Source: Pseudoscleropodium purum (taxonomy: Eukaryota > Streptophyta > Bryopsida > Hypnales > Brachytheciaceae). From it: a DNA stretch of 64,000 bases. Positions 35,929 through 50,003 of this stretch are shown piece after piece. The stretch covers positions 16,616,001-16,680,000 of the forward strand of contig OZ017795.1 of NCBI GenBank assembly GCA_963969395.1, written 5' to 3'. The translations under genes and the position numbers were made by a program. The notes beneath the pieces were generated by a model. That model did not search any database. It was given only the letters and a program-made list of their open reading frames with translations, and was not told the DNA's origin. Position 1 is the stretch's first letter. Each line of letters starts with the position of its first letter.

Positions 35929-38900
35929 TTAACACACAACTTGAGGCTGCTCGTCGCCCAACATGCCCTTGAGGCTCTTGGTCAGCCAGATAGCAGTCTC
36001 ACGAGGAGACACCTTGCCGCGACCGAAAGGCTTCAGTACAATGGCAAGCTCCTCTAACCGATGCTGGGAAAGGAGCTGTGCAGAAAGCTCCAGCAACCCT
36101 TCCAAGGCCTCCGCTCTCTGCCTGTAGGATTTCACATCCAGCCCGTTAGCATGCCGTTGGTGCATGTCAACCTGAGGGTGGCGACTTGCGACGCTGTTAC
36201 CAGGCGAACCCGAGACCACCTCCACATCCGAGCCTCGTTGCGGCAAGTCAAGTAGAGATCCGATATCCATTTTCCCATGGAACGGCTCAAGATCCGTCCT
36301 TCCAGCCCGGAAGTCGATTTCACCCATGGTGGCGTAATCGGCATCCACATGAGAGTGGTCGGTCGTGGCGCCAAGCCGGAACGTACTATGCCTGATGACA
36401 TGAATGACGTCATTGAAAGCAGGCCGAACTGGGGTTGGTGGAGTGGGAGACTTCTCATTGAAGTGGATGGTGCCCTTATCCTGAGTCTTGTCAATAATGG
36501 ATGTCTCCATCTGCATAGAATACAGAGGCTTATTGGACTCCGGGACAGGGACGACCAGACTAGAATCTAGCCTGCCCGGTGGCATTGAAACTCGGGACTC
36601 TGTTGTCTGCTTGGGCACAACTGCAACATGGCTCCGAGTCGAGGAAGGCACCACTGAAGGTGAAAACTTGGGTCGCTCCACTGGTAATTTCATCTCCTGG
36701 CAAGAAAGGTGGCTCGTATACGGCTCAGGATCAGCTGTAAGTTTAAACTCTGGAATCAGGTCCAATCGAGGAGCGTTCACGGAGACATTTGGAGAGTGGT
36801 TGTTGAGGCCCAGTTCTTGAATGATATTTCCACTCTCACTGGGGCTCGACCGGTTAGAGCGCATTGATGAGCCGTCTTTGTCTGACCTCGAGGTGAGGCT
36901 TGATAAACGCTGCAGTGTTGCCTTCACCGTATCCGCAGCGCTGTCACGGTCATGGCCGCGTTCAAGAGATGGGGATTTATGGAGATCCGAACGCCGACCG
37001 CTGTATCCGATTTCCGAACGACGACCACTTTGTCCAATCTCTGAGCGACGATCACTGTGTCCAATATCTGAACGACGACCGCTAGCTCCAATTTCGGAGC
37101 GTCGATCACTAAGTCCGATGTCCGAACGACGAGCGCTATAACCAATTTCTGAGCGACGATCAATAAGTCCCATATCCGAGCGACGACCGCTTTGTCCGTT
37201 ATCGTCATTCTTGGTCAACAGAGGAGACAGGATAGGAGATCCAGCTTGGGTCCGGAGTCTTGGACTCGGTGCAGCCGAGCTCCGCGTGCTTGAAAGAGGT
37301 GGAGACGTGCGACGAGTAGGAGGCGACGTTTTCCTTGAGGTTTTCTGAGGAATTGGGAGGGATGACCTTCTTGGAGCGCTTGTGACAGTGGGTGTGACTG
37401 GCACCCGCTGTTTTTTCACCACCGTGTCTTCCTCAGAACTAACCTGAACCTTAGGAGGGGCAGGAGGGAGCTTATCGGTCCGCCATCTAGTTCTCGGAGA
37501 CTCAGCAGCGACATTCTGAATTTGAAACATAAGTACGTAATCTAGTCAAAAACTTTAATGCAAACAGGATTCATTTAATTATTTCATCTTCTTCTCTCGC
37601 AGATGAAGGCAAGACACAATTACAAATGAAATTCGTACATACGAAGTGGACACAGAAATCCACCGCGCATCTCATGCAAATCTCAAGTATCATTACAATT
37701 GTCAGTCAACAAGGGAAATCATGGGAATTATGAACATAAACAGATCTTACATTGGCATCTCTTGGCTTTGAGATGGGTGGGGTATCGATCTGCTTGGGTC
37801 TCCTTTTGGTTGGGTCTGTCTTCGCTTTCAGTGCATTCACTAGCCTGGCGGCTGGTGATGGTGTTTGAGGACTCTCAGAAGCTGGAGGATTGCGATCAGA
37901 GCGAGAAACTCTAGAAGCGATCTTTTCTGGCAACCTTGCTTCTGTTCGTTCTCTTCCACCATCGCGCTTTGGACGTAATACATTCAGAGCATACTTCGCA
38001 GCAGCTTTGCTCTCCTCTTTGACCCAATCCCGGTTAGAACTTCGTACATTCTCACGGTCAGAAGGTTCCCGAGATAGCCTGGAAAGGGACACAGAAGAAA
38101 TCATGTCAACTCTCGAAAAAATCGCTGGTTTTAACAAGCAGATAGACTGTCAAACGATGTTGGTATAGTGATACTTTTATAATTCAGGCAGAAGTTCAAG
38201 AGCGGTGGATGAAATGGGGTATCATAAGATGATTTGGGAGTAGAAACTCACAACAAACATTTACGGACAGAGATAAATAACAAACGATTAAATTAAACAG
38301 AAGAAAAACTTGTTTTAGATTGAACCTTTTGTTATCCATGTCTCCGCTGTCATAGGTCCATGTCTGATCGGTACATCCTTCCGTAGGTGTCCCATCAGTC
38401 AGATCGCCATATTCTGTATCTCCATCTGGACTACTCTTGGCATCTGTAGTGGAGCTCTCCCGATCAGTGCTACTATCTACATTAGAAGCTATCGGCTTGG
38501 CAATTGGAGGTGGAGGCTTCTCGGGCATGGACCGGCTTTTGCGTAAAGGGAGATCTGCTGGTGCACGGTCTCTGCTGCTTCGTATTGGAGGCTCTGGAGG
38601 GGAACCTTGCAACGCAGCTTGTACTCGACATTCCATTATGTAAGGCTGCATGTGTGGGTGCCTGATTAGCTCTGCAGCCTGCAATTAGAAAAATCATCAT
38701 TAGAATGTAATAGAATTCTTAACACAAATTAAGTTGAAGCAATAAGATTGTAAGTATACACGAACAGTTAATAAATAAAAAAAACAGTGATCTTTTGAGG
38801 ATCAAGCAATTGAGCACCCAAAACATAAATCCTTCAAGTCAAGACTTACAGTTGGTCGGTGCTCTGGGTTCTTCCTTAACATGCTTCTGATCATGCTTTT

Positions 38901-41900
38901 CCTGCACATCGATTTAAGTTCGGATACTCAACGTCTAGTCAGAATAAGAACAGAAAAAGGAAAAACTAGAACCGCAGAAAATCCGAAAAGTCAAGTGACT
39001 TTTTATATTTCAAGAATATCTTGTCAAACGATCGCGCACATAACATAGAAACGTAATCTTAGAAACATAAAATGATAATAGTTCCAGTTTGAGTTCCAGT
39101 TTAGGAACTTACAAGGAGCTCGAATAGATGCTGGGAAGCGGTCCAATAGTGGACTTATTAATCTTACTGATCAATCCTTGCATATCCTGCTCATCAACTC
39201 AGCTCATCATGTAAGGAAAACTAGAGTTTTAAATGCGGGGGGCTAGCATATGAACAGAATGATTAGTCCGGATAAAAGAGAATGCTCTAGAATGACTTCA
39301 AGATAGATACTCACAAAAGCCTTGAATGCGGGACGATGAGCTGCCATTTCATACATGCAACAGCCTGAAGATTTTCAAGTACAGCCACCACCAGGAAATA
39401 AGTACACAAAAAACGCAGTGATGTCACAAGAAGAATATTCAGGAAAAAGTTCAAATCCAGGAAAGGATGGCGTTGATGCCTTATGCTCCAAAAGGAAAGT
39501 GACACGAGACTTCCCATGAACGAAGGAATTTCTTAACAGGAAAATGAAAGGACAACTGAGAAGAACATAGAGAAAGAAGTCAACTGGGTACCTAACGACC
39601 AGATATCTGATTTGAATCCATACGGAATGTCTGCAAGAAGTTCTGGACACATATAATTTGGTGTTCCGACCACCTGAAAATAGAGAACAGCCAAAAACTC
39701 AAGAAATATCAATGAACAAAACATCCTGCTAAAGATACAAAGACAAGCATAATTGCAAGGAACATAACCAAAAATTTATTGGAAACCTCATGGTAGAAAA
39801 TTTACCGACGATGCTAGATCATCTTGGTTCAGCATCTTCGCCAAGCCAAAGTCCCCTGCAATCCAAAGAAATTGGCATCAAATCAAGCTATCCAGGCTCA
39901 ATGAATCGATGCATGAGTAACTGGTCTTTCACTTGCATCTAAGAACCAGCATAACTGCAACACTCTGAAGCAAAGAAGTTGTACAAGTAACGTACCCAGT
40001 CGAATGTCTTGATCCTTAGTCAAGAATATGTTGGAGCACTACAAAACCCAACCACGGAAGACTTCATTAGGAAAGGCACGTCCACTTCAACAAATCAGAA
40101 GACAATACAAGATAATATAAAACAAAATTTCGTGCTAAAATAGTTCCAAGATTACCTTAAGATCACGATGGAGCACATGGTTGGAGTGCAGGTAGTCAAC
40201 CGAGAGAAGAAGCTGAGCAAACCACCTCAAGAGCCTCTGGAAGAAAACAATAAAGGTGCCCATGAGAACGAATTGGGTATCGTACTGACTTATGAAAGTG
40301 TGAAAAGCTAGAAACGTCTTTCAATCCCTCAAACTGACAAATAATATACAGCAACATGCCATCAATTCGATTGATTAACATGAGATATTGTTTAAGCTTT
40401 TACTGTGTCTCCCAGTTGTAAATCAAGAATGAGGTCCTTAGCATTACCTCTTCAGAAAAATACTGCCCATGTGCCTTCCTGATCACATCAGCCCTGTGAA
40501 AGGAAACCCAAGAAGCCTCTCCAGCTTTCAGACATCGAGATGGAAAATACACTTACATACTCTAGTTAATCATGCACACAGCCAAAAGAGCAGGAAACAA
40601 CGCGATAAACAAATGCAAGCAGCAGACAGACAAAATGCATAGTTCCAAGCCACCACACTTCCAGCAGTTGGCTTACATGTCACCACCTTCACAATAGCCT
40701 GTAACAATGCACACATAACAGCCCTGCCACAATGAACCAACACTCACAACGTCAGCCTCCACAATGCCATCATCAAAATGAGACACAGCTTGAAGGTATC
40801 CTTCTCGGATGTGCTGCATACCTTCTCAACCCACGACTCCTTGTACTCGACAACGTAAGGATGTTGCACTCTCGACACGAGTGACATCTGAAACAGGCCA
40901 TAAGTGAACTTCATTAGATCCCGAAACCATAGCTGAAAGAGACACCTGAGATCAGCTGACAATTTGATCCTAACTTCAGGGTTAACATCAACGTGATGTT
41001 TCATCAGTGAGGCAAGACAAAGCAATGCAAGCAATGTGAGAGGCATCACCTCTTGATGGGCAGAACGCCGACATCTATCAGTCTGGCGTGCAAGACGAAT
41101 TTTCTTTAACACATATCTGCTCAAGCATCGTACACAAAAAGTCAATAGATGTCAAAAGGTAAAGGACTCGCACCTAACGAAACAGGTGACGTATGTCGAT
41201 TTGGGCGAAGCAACATTCTAGTCAATAGATTCTGTTCAATGATGGGAATTGAACAAAATCGGTTAAATACCACAAGCAACAGCGAAAGAGCTCAGAGTCG
41301 ACGATCAAAGACAGAGACTGATTTACCAGACATTACATCCTGTTGGCATGAGGTCGGCAAGAACAAGCACGACCTCACACCGGATTGAACATAACCACCT
41401 GAGAATAAGGAATCGTTGAGAAAAAGCTCGCGATTGATGGGATATTCATTATCGCAGAATAACATGACACGTCCTCGAGGCAAAGAAAGTAATAACATCA
41501 CTCAGTAAACAGAATCAACGTTCTGCTCCTATCGAAAGAAGCAAGGCAGTCGTCGACACTTCAGATAATGCAACCCGCTCTCTAAATACCACTCAAAATA
41601 AATTCATTGCCACTCGAGAAGCGAATGCACAAAATTATACAAAACTAACACCTATTCCTCCACATCAGCAACATGATTGCTTCCGGCTGCTGCCAATCAA
41701 TATAAAACAAGAAGAAATTCTACATCTTGCAACTAAAACAAGAGTACTGTCACCCGGTAAGTTTGAAAAGAGAAATAGCCCTCCTAAATGACGCGGCGGA
41801 ATGGCAGAGTCGGTACATAATTTGACAATTCTTTGCAAGATTGCCTTGAAATGAGTCTTAAGGCATTCGATACCAGAAAAGCCAAAGCAAGGATCTAATT

Positions 41901-42139
41901 TTAGCACTAGAATGAATTCACAGGAAGCGAAGAACAAATTCTCGCTTCCCATTGACGACAGCTTGAAAGAGATAAAACGCACAGGATAAAAACCAAGTAA
42001 ACAAGAAAACAATCCAGTTCAAGGTTTCGAAATCCAACTTTTTCTTTTCATTCTTGTGGTTCACGAGGATCGCCGATCCAAATGCTCCCCTTCCAACTTG
42101 TTCCATGATCTCATAATTATCCATCTTGGACTCGCCCAT
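35929..42139 (-). CDS. NEK: NIMA-related serine/threonine kinase (plant NEK)
   Basis: Fifteen coding exons on the minus strand: 42139-42039, 41116-41050, 40887-40822, 40723-40677, 40493-40448, 40236-40156, 40038-39996, 39855-39806, 39673-39592, 39364-39315, 39186-39113, 38901-38850, 38678-38326, 38078-37751 and 37515-35929. They join in phase to 1008 residues. The N-terminal kinase domain (~7-265) has the glycine loop GRGAFGS (16-22), a VLKK lysine (38), HRDLK (132-136), DFG (152-154) and GTPNYMCPE (from ~170), all intact. The rest is a long basic, Ser/Pro-rich regulatory tail. Its C-terminus ([17 protein letters not shown]… [20 protein letters not shown]) is conserved in the plant NEK4/5/6 class. 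Arabidopsis NEK6 acts on cortical microtubules in cell expansion, and the same role is inferred here. Residues ~590-661 are eight tandem nonapeptides. Exact subgroup within NEK is not resolved. Confidence 0.96.
36973..37188 (-). repeat. Tandem nonapeptide array within NEK
   Basis: Eight in-frame 27-bp units encode variants of GRRSDIGxS and DRRSEIGxS, the two types largely alternating. Each unit has two Arg followed by Ser, a possible basophilic-kinase phosphosite. The DNA copies differ mostly at synonymous or first-position bases, so the array is not brand new. Confidence 0.95.
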
Positions 42140-43120
42140 GGTGTCTGGCTACAAAATACAACCAAAAACCTTCACCGCTCCAAACCACTGCACCACTCCT
42201 TCCTTACACCAAGTTCAAATTGCTTGCTAAACCTCCACAATCCAACGCGGTCTGTCCCTGCATAGCCTTCCCTGCCCTCCAGTCACATATGCTTCCTGCA
42301 TCTCTGCTCCAGTACCCAAACGCACACCCGACTCAGCGATATCTCCCTCTTCCTGGTCCGAAGTGATACAGAATTTCGAGGTCCGAGGCTCCCATCCGCC
42401 ATCGCAGCCAAGCACCAATGCTCAACCTGAACTACCGCAGCGTGCAAGTACCAACAAATGCTCCTATAACAAATCCTTCGCGGGAGAATAGTACGCAACC
42501 AAACCGACAAAAATTCCCGGAGCTAGGTTAAGAACAGAGGACAACAATCGAGCGACAAGAAGAGCACACAAGCTTCCAAAATTCCCGCAATGCAGGCCGT
42601 ACCAGCACGCCAGCACTACAAGAAGAAACACGAAACACAGCACTCGGGGTCCTGGCCAGGAGATGAATGACGAGGTGGAGAGAGAGACGGTGAGGGAGCT
42701 GAAAAACTCCGAGTGCAGAAGAGAACGGAGGTGGATCTAAACAACCATCCACCAGATGGTGTGAGAATGGCCGGGGGAGAGGGAAGCGTGGCGAGCATCG
42801 GGAAGACGGGAAGGTAGGATTTGAACGGAAGCTAAAGGTGCGGAGGTTGGGGGACCGAAACAGAAAGGAACAGAAAGAGGAGCAGTACTGTGCCAGTGAG
42901 CTATGGTGGACGACGACGGCAATTGCGCCTGCCCCGACGCCCCGGCCTGGCCTAGTGCTGGCACTTCTCGCCTGCGGAAGGGCGGAAGAGCGGGCAGGGC
43001 TGAGTTGCTTGAGTTTGAGGAAGACAGACTGGGCGAGCAGCAGCAATGCAGCAGCAGCAACGGAGGGCGCCGAGCACGAAGAAGCGCAGGCCCGGTGACT
43101 TAACTTAGATTCCCCGTGGG
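42140..43120 (-). promoter_or_regulatory. Probable NEK leader and promoter
   Basis: About 1 kb of GC-rich DNA upstream of the NEK start, with purine-rich stretches on the plus strand and a GCAGCAGCAATGCAGCAGCA run near 43037. Open frames on both strands lack recognisable similarity and are discounted. No TATA box was assigned. Confidence 0.45.
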
Positions 43121-43200
43121 CTGCATCATTCCTGCTGAGAGCACGCCCGGGGAAACTCCAGGTCTCCGCGCCGAGCTCAGTCTGCCTGCGGGAGATTCAT

Positions 43201-43350
43201 CCATCCCTTCCCTCCCTTTCTGTTCATCCGTTACTGGTTTGTCATCCGTCCATCCCCTTTCTGTCTGTCCATCCCTTCCTTCCGTTTCTGTTCATCCGTC
43301 ACTGACTTTATCATCCATTCCCTCTTCCTTTTCATTCATCCCTTCGCTTC
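43201..43350. repeat. Pyrimidine-rich degenerate tandem repeat
   Basis: The unit CCATCCCTTCC-TCC-TTTCTGTTCATCCGT-ACTG begins at 43201 and again at 43269 (period about 68 bp), with a partial third unit near 43330. The tract is almost free of A and G on the plus strand. Confidence 0.75.
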
Positions 43351-43399
43351 CTTTCCATTTTGTATTGCCATTTGCCTTCCTTTGCCCTGCACAACAATA

Positions 43400-46300
43400 A
43401 GTTTGGGCTCATTTTTCAAATGAATTTCAAATGGGAAGTTGTATTAAAAACTCTCTTATATGAGCTAGCATTTTTGAAGGCTTACACACTTCTAAATATT
43501 TTTTTAGGTATTTTCAATTTTCCTTTGAAAGATAAATGGAAGCCATGTTTTATCAATTCTATAATTTATACTTTTAGAACAAGAATGGAATAAATTATAT
43601 ATGTTTGAAGTTAGAATTGTGTTAAAAGCATGCATATCTAGAAAGTATTTACTATTTGTACTTTGAAGAAACTAATACTTACATGTGTGTTACAAGACAC
43701 TTTTAGAGACCAATTTATTTTTACCAACTATTATCCTATTCTAGTATAGTGAATCAATAGTGATCAAGGAAACACACCATAGGAAGCTACACCATAACAA
43801 AAACATAATGGTCCAAAACCATGACCATTATTATAGTAGTAATCAAATTATATCAACATTAAGTACATATTTTTATATTTCAAAATAGATCAACATGATT
43901 TCTTCATCTCCTTAGGTATATATAGTTATATAGATGATCTTTAACTCCTATAAATATGAAAGAGACAACTTTTGGCTTTGGGGCACTTAGAAGCCAATAC
44001 TCAATAGCAACATCATCTACCAATAGATTTGATGAAGCATATTCTAGAATTAGCATTAGACAATTTTCAACTTCAACTAATTGATATCTAATCTTTAGAA
44101 ACTTGTATACACCATTTTGCAATTTAAAAAGTAGTTTAATATAGATATTATACGCACCATTTTAAAATTATTTTCTTAATTATTCTTTTGGATTGATTTT
44201 CCATTTCCATAATCATTTTTAAATGAATACCAATTCTATATTTTTTTATTCCCATAATCATAGGATTTGTAAATTTCAATTAAGTCAATTTGAACTTATA
44301 ATAATATGCTAAAGGATGAAAAGTTCTTAAGAGGAGATTCTTTTGTCACACTATTCAAGCCAATTCTTTATATTTTTTCATTATAACAAGTCCTTCAAAT
44401 CACCTTTTAAGACTATGTTTATAGAAAAAGAGACAAACAATCACTACACACTACATAAAAACTAAGAATAAAATATAACAAGACTCTATAGGGACTCAAG
44501 AAAAAGGAAGCACCAAGCTAAATAACACTCATAGTCAAATGGGTATTTACATTTAGATGAATTTACATATTCTTTCTCAAATACACTTGTGATGGAATCT
44601 TAACCTACACATTCTAAATAAGATGATTTTATAATTGGTCCATTAATTATTGACTAGGCATATATAGAGATTTGGGAGTGTAATTGGGTCCTTTGAAATG
44701 GAATAGGAATTGTTCTTCAAAGTTCAAATTAAAGTGTAACATAGTCAAATTCATTATGGACCCCAACCCCATTTGACCTCCAATGTAAGATCTAATTTTA
44801 CTCGCTTAAGTTGTAACAATTGTAGACGTTGCTTTCATTGTAAAACTGGGATTGAAGGAGTTGAAATTAGGTTGAAAATTCACCATTTTATGAATTCAAT
44901 GAACACTACCATGAGGATTTTAAACATGGCAAAAGTCTCATTTGTTATTCTACAATTTTGAAAGGGAAAATTTTGGATTGTCATTGTATCCATGTAGAGA
45001 ATGAAGGGAGACACATTAGCATTCACAAACTCAATAATAGTTCCCCTTGTTAGGGTCCACGATGGAAAGATGTAAAGTTTTCTTTGACCAATTCTAATTT
45101 GTCTTTTTTTCCTTAAAAAATGAGGTGACCAAAATTACATGTGAAATATTCCTTGATTTTCCATTCTTCTACTAAAAATAATTTTGTTAATCCAATAAAT
45201 AACTGTAACTATGCATAATGACCCAAGGATTCACAATGGACTTCCAACTTGAGAGGCTTTGCACTGACTATATCTAACCTCACATGATGCTCCTAATTTT
45301 GACTTTATTTTACATAGATCAATTAGTGTATGTGAAAGTCAAATTTAACAAAGTGGTGCCAAAATGAGATTTTCATGTCAATTTTTGACAAGTCCACATC
45401 AACTTGCACCCAATCTCTAGATGACATGTATCACTTTGTTTACAAAATCGATTCAATTTATGTTGAATCTAACCTTCACTTATTTTAGGTTAAGGTTGAA
45501 GTACTAGTTGTCAACTTTACCCAATCCTCAACTTATAAGGTGCTCCATTTCCAACCTTAAGGTTAAAACTAAACTTGGAGTATGTTTTATTTGTCCTTTT
45601 CAAGGTTGGAACTAATAAAGTTATGACACATGTCTCAAAGTAGTGAGCAAGAGGGTAATTCTTGAAGGATGGGAATTGGAAGACTTTAGACATTGGCTAT
45701 TGGTCAGGTATACTTTTTGGCTCCTAAAATTTACAATAATTTCAACTTGGAGAATAATATTTTGAAATTTTTTCTATCCCCATACTTCCTATCTTCCCAT
45801 GTGGGAAAAATTTCTACCACCTCATAGTTGCACATGATCTACTCCAAAACTCCTTAACCCTTGAAAGCTGAGGCAGACATTTTGTGTCTGATGAGATGAT
45901 AGGGAATCAAACTATATAGGATAGAAGTGCGACTATTCATCTTCAAAATTTGTTTTGGAAAGGGTTAATCTTCTACAGTAGTTTGACTTGCAATGACTAC
46001 TTTTGCAATTTGGAGGGTAGAGATTCACAGTGATAGAAAAGGATGATTTTGAAGGTTATCCTTTCGGTGTTTAAGGGTTAAATGATCAACTACTGGTGCT
46101 TCAACCTTAACATAATTCAAAACATCAAAACAAGCCCAGATTGAGCATTTTAGGAAATCGAGTAAATTAGGTCGCTGACACACAGCAGCTAAAATTAAGG
46201 ACCGTTGGTTATAATCAACCTTGTGTCGACGTGGCCTGCCTCCGAGTTTCAAATTCGCATATATCCGGTTGTCCCCCATTTATGCTGCCCAGCCCTCTTG

Positions 46301-48800
46301 ATTTCTGGGCCCCAGTAATGGGAATCTTCAAAGTTCAAAACCACACTTGCTCCCCACTAACTGATGAACTCAACTGCTATAAGAGTTATGTCATTTCAAA
46401 AAAATTAAAAAGGGACTCTCGGTTTAAGTCCTTTGAATTTGTCTTGTCAAAAGAATTATAAAATTGCCAGTTTTAGGTGACGTGGACCTAAATTTGAGGG
46501 GATTTTGTCCTTTCTTCTTCTTTAATGTGCACAATGCACATTTCAACTAAGCAATCTTGAAGTATTTTACACTAATAATAGAATTAATCATAATATATAG
46601 GCAATGGACTGAGGATTGGAGTTTGAGAAAATAAAGGACTAATTAAATAGTCTTTGCAGCACCAAAATGGGGTCTAATGGAGTCTAGTGTTTTGTTTTTG
46701 TTGTACAATTCTTTGAGAAGCCTTCTTTTGATACCCTTTCTACAAATTGGGGAGAACTTTTATGATTAACTCTAATGTGGGGTCAGAATTTCAAAATATT
46801 TCACAATTAGAATTAGAAGATTATATTGTTTGAAATTTGGGCAAGAATTAAGCGGGGCTTATCTAACGGAAACAAACAACTTCCAGGATCAATTTAGGAT
46901 TAAAAGTTTTTCACTTGTCTATAAGAAGCTAAATATTCACGAGATTATATACTTTATAAAGTTAGGAACTTGTATGCTAAATTTGAGAGAAATAGGATGA
47001 TTATAGTATTCACCAAAAAATTTGCAAAGATTATGATGTAAAAAAAAATTCCTAGCATACTATGCCTTTTTTTCAAAAGAATTTGGGTCCCCTTTTCCAC
47101 CTTTTGCAATCTCAACATTCATAAAAGAACCCTATGTTCTCTTCACAAAAGGAAGATAAAATAAAAATAAACCAAATCTTCAAGTATTATATCTACAGAG
47201 AAATTGGGTTGGCCTATATATAATATATTATTGTTGAAGTCCCACATTTGTAGGAAATAGGTTGGATTGGCAAACCATTTTTCATATCCCACATTTCCAC
47301 CTTTTTTTTCAGATTTTGCTCAACTTTTTAAGGCCAATTCAATTGTGGTGGTGTTTAACTAAAGAGGATTTGCTAAATTGCTTGAAATTTTTTGGGGACC
47401 AAACTTCTTCATTGGAGTTCAAATTAAATTAAATTTTCATTTCATGTAGATAATATAAACCTCAAACCTTTGAAAATGTTTCAAAAAATAATATTCATAA
47501 TTTCACTTTAATAGAACCTACTCAAACTTTTTCAAAAACTCCACGGGGCCTTTTTTGTTCTATAGGAGATAACTACAAATAAAAAATTTGAACAATCTTT
47601 TTTATGGTTCGTGTGTAGAGACATAATTGATGTTTATCAAGACATGTCATTTTTGAATTTGTGGCATACACGAGCTTCAATTATATTCCTTTACTTCTAC
47701 CATATTATTATTGTTTTGGATCTTTTTTAAAGTTCATTATGTAAAGACAATTTTGACTTTGAATAATCTCAAATGAATTTGAATTGATAACAAGCTTGTA
47801 AAGATTGATCTATGGCCTCATTGTCAAAGTTCAAAATTCATCACTTTGTATGCTTCATTTTGCTACTATACATGAATGAAATATTAGTAGAAAAATATGT
47901 CCACAATTATTCATTTCCAATGATTGTGGACAATTTTCAATCACTTATAGCATGCTTTCTTCTAGTGAAAATTTACATTTCTACTTTTCAAAATTACTAT
48001 TTTATAAGTCTTAATCTTTTCAAATATTTTATCTATAGACTTGACAATTCTCTAATTTTTTGAAGAAAGTGAAGAAAATTGAGTTGCAAAATAAATCTAA
48101 ATTCATTATTTTCTCAAGAAGATGCTACAATTGGCTACAAGATAAGATGCTTTATGACTTTTGCATCACCAATCTATAGATGCACACAAGGATTGTTTTG
48201 AATGGAAGAGAAATTTTATAAGATTCGGATTAATGGTTATAAAGTTAGGTTGAATTTAATCTTTTTGTTTACAACTCAAGCAAGTCAAGTAATAAGAAAC
48301 CTTCTTGTATTTTGAGAGTTTTTTTCTTGGATTTTTTTCCATAAATTCCCAATTAAATTTCAAAGCAACTCATCAACTTGAAAATATTTTGGGATATATG
48401 CATTCTCATGGAAAGAAAAATTGAAAAATGAACTATACAAGTGTAAAGTCATAAAAAAAAGTCTTTTTCCTAACAAATCAAAGAGTATATCTTACAATCA
48501 ATGAGTTTTTTCACTATAAAATTTTGACACAATATACTTCAATGAATTAGTTATATAGTGTTACAATTGAATTAGAAAAATTAATCAAAATAAAATATTT
48601 CTAGATAACTAGGTTGAGATTAAAAACACATTTCACCTTGTAATTCTTCAACCCCTTATCCAAATTGGGCAAAAATTAGTGCACTAGAAAGCTAGTCACA
48701 TGTACATACTATCCCCCCAATTTATTTTTTGACTTGACAATGGCTTAACTGAAAAATGCAAAAGCCCAATGTGGGCTTCTTACTCATTTAAGGTAGGAGT
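43400..48800. other. AT-rich intergenic DNA
   Basis: No gene, RNA or clear repeat is supported. About 46180-46330 is less AT-rich, but its frames resemble nothing. Confidence 0.55.
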
Positions 48801-48807
48801 TTCTAAA

Positions 48808-48903
48808 AGCACCCACCTCCATAAATGTACATTATATGTACATGCTACCTTTTTGTAATTGTCAGCCATGTACAAACAATGTACATTTTAGAAGGTGGAT
48901 GCT
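48808..48903. mobile_element. Small foldback (MITE-like) element
   Basis: Arms of about 26 bp at 48808-48833 (starting AGCACCCACCT, ending ATGTACATT) and 48878-48903 (starting AATGTACATTTTAGAAGG) are inverted copies with about four mismatches. The centre holds further ATGTACAT copies, so the whole 96 bp can fold on itself. A third ATGTACAT-like site lies outside at about 48700. Confidence 0.65.
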
Positions 48904-49179
48904 ATTAAAGCCTTATGCCATGTTGGCTTCAAAATTTCATAACTAATTCCATAAAGCTCCAAAAATTATGAAACAACTTGGGTTAGATGCCAATGCTACT
49001 TGTCTTTCAAGGAAAATTTACAAAAATATTTCAAGAAGTTTCACCTCCCCGTAAATCAGTTTTAGCTCTTAAATGGTCGGTTTACAGACCTCCTACCTTA
49101 GGGGCTACCTGGCAAATTGAAGTTTAATGTGCCATGTGTCATTATTGAATCCAATTCAGCATGTTGACAAACTTTTGTC

Positions 49180-50003
49180 ACCACAGGCATACGGATGAGT
49201 TTTCAGGTGGTATCACCAAGTTCACACAGTGATGGAAGATTCTCTCCATAAAGTCAAATACCTAAATCCAGCCTTGGGACCTCAAGGGTTAGAGAAAGCT
49301 ATGCTGCAAAGCTGTCACGGGACGGGGTCAGCTGCCTTTGAAGGTGGATATCCAGTTGACACTCATAATTCTGCACAATCGTGGTCAAGTTAATTTGGAG
49401 AAATGAGGTGAAGTGAAAGACCTGCAGCAAGAAAGTTACTTGCACTTGATTTGGACTCTCACGATTTCTCTCTACATACCGAAGTTGTTAAGAGAGAAAA
49501 TTACACAAGCAGGGTTGATAACAGAAGTAGTCTGGTTTGCACAGACAAAGCCCGGTCTACGAGAGTAACTGGATATGCCACGATGGTGATGTATTTGTGA
49601 ACTTAGAAGATTGCGCGGAATATCTGAATGACGTTGCAATCAGAAACAATTTGTTGGTTCACATAGATATAGACATTGACAAACCTGGAACGTCAACATC
49701 AGGGAGCAATTCAATGTTTGAATGTTATGCCAGCTGCAGTCATGCTCATCTCCAAACGATACTGTACAGAATCTAGATGAAACAGACACAATGCCGCCAT
49801 TCTTTGTCAACTTCATGCAACAACTTGCAAAGGACAATAAAACAATAAACAAAACGAAACAAAAACAAATACTCAGTGCTTCACTCGACTTGGTTGCACT
49901 CCCAACAGGAGTAAGATAATTACATTCAATGGTACTTCTGTCCATGGTATAGACTCGCGACAGTGATACACATTTGATACCCCAGAATTCAGACACCCGC
50001 GAC
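49180..50003. other. Gene-like stretch of unknown role, partly eL22 3' region
   Basis: Composition rises above the AT-rich background. A 53-codon frame (49232-49393, plus) and a 79-codon frame (49537-49776, plus) are present but resemble nothing known to me and are not linked by an obvious intron. Being next to the eL22 stop on the opposite strand, at least the right part is probably its 3' untranslated region. Confidence 0.35.

Noticed and set aside
36061..37141. Plus-strand frames within the last NEK exon
   Set aside because: Antisense shadows of the repetitive NEK tail.
47812..48063. 83-codon frame rich in Ile, Leu and Phe
   Set aside because: Hydrophobic composition follows from AT-rich DNA. 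No start context, homologue or splice structure supports it.
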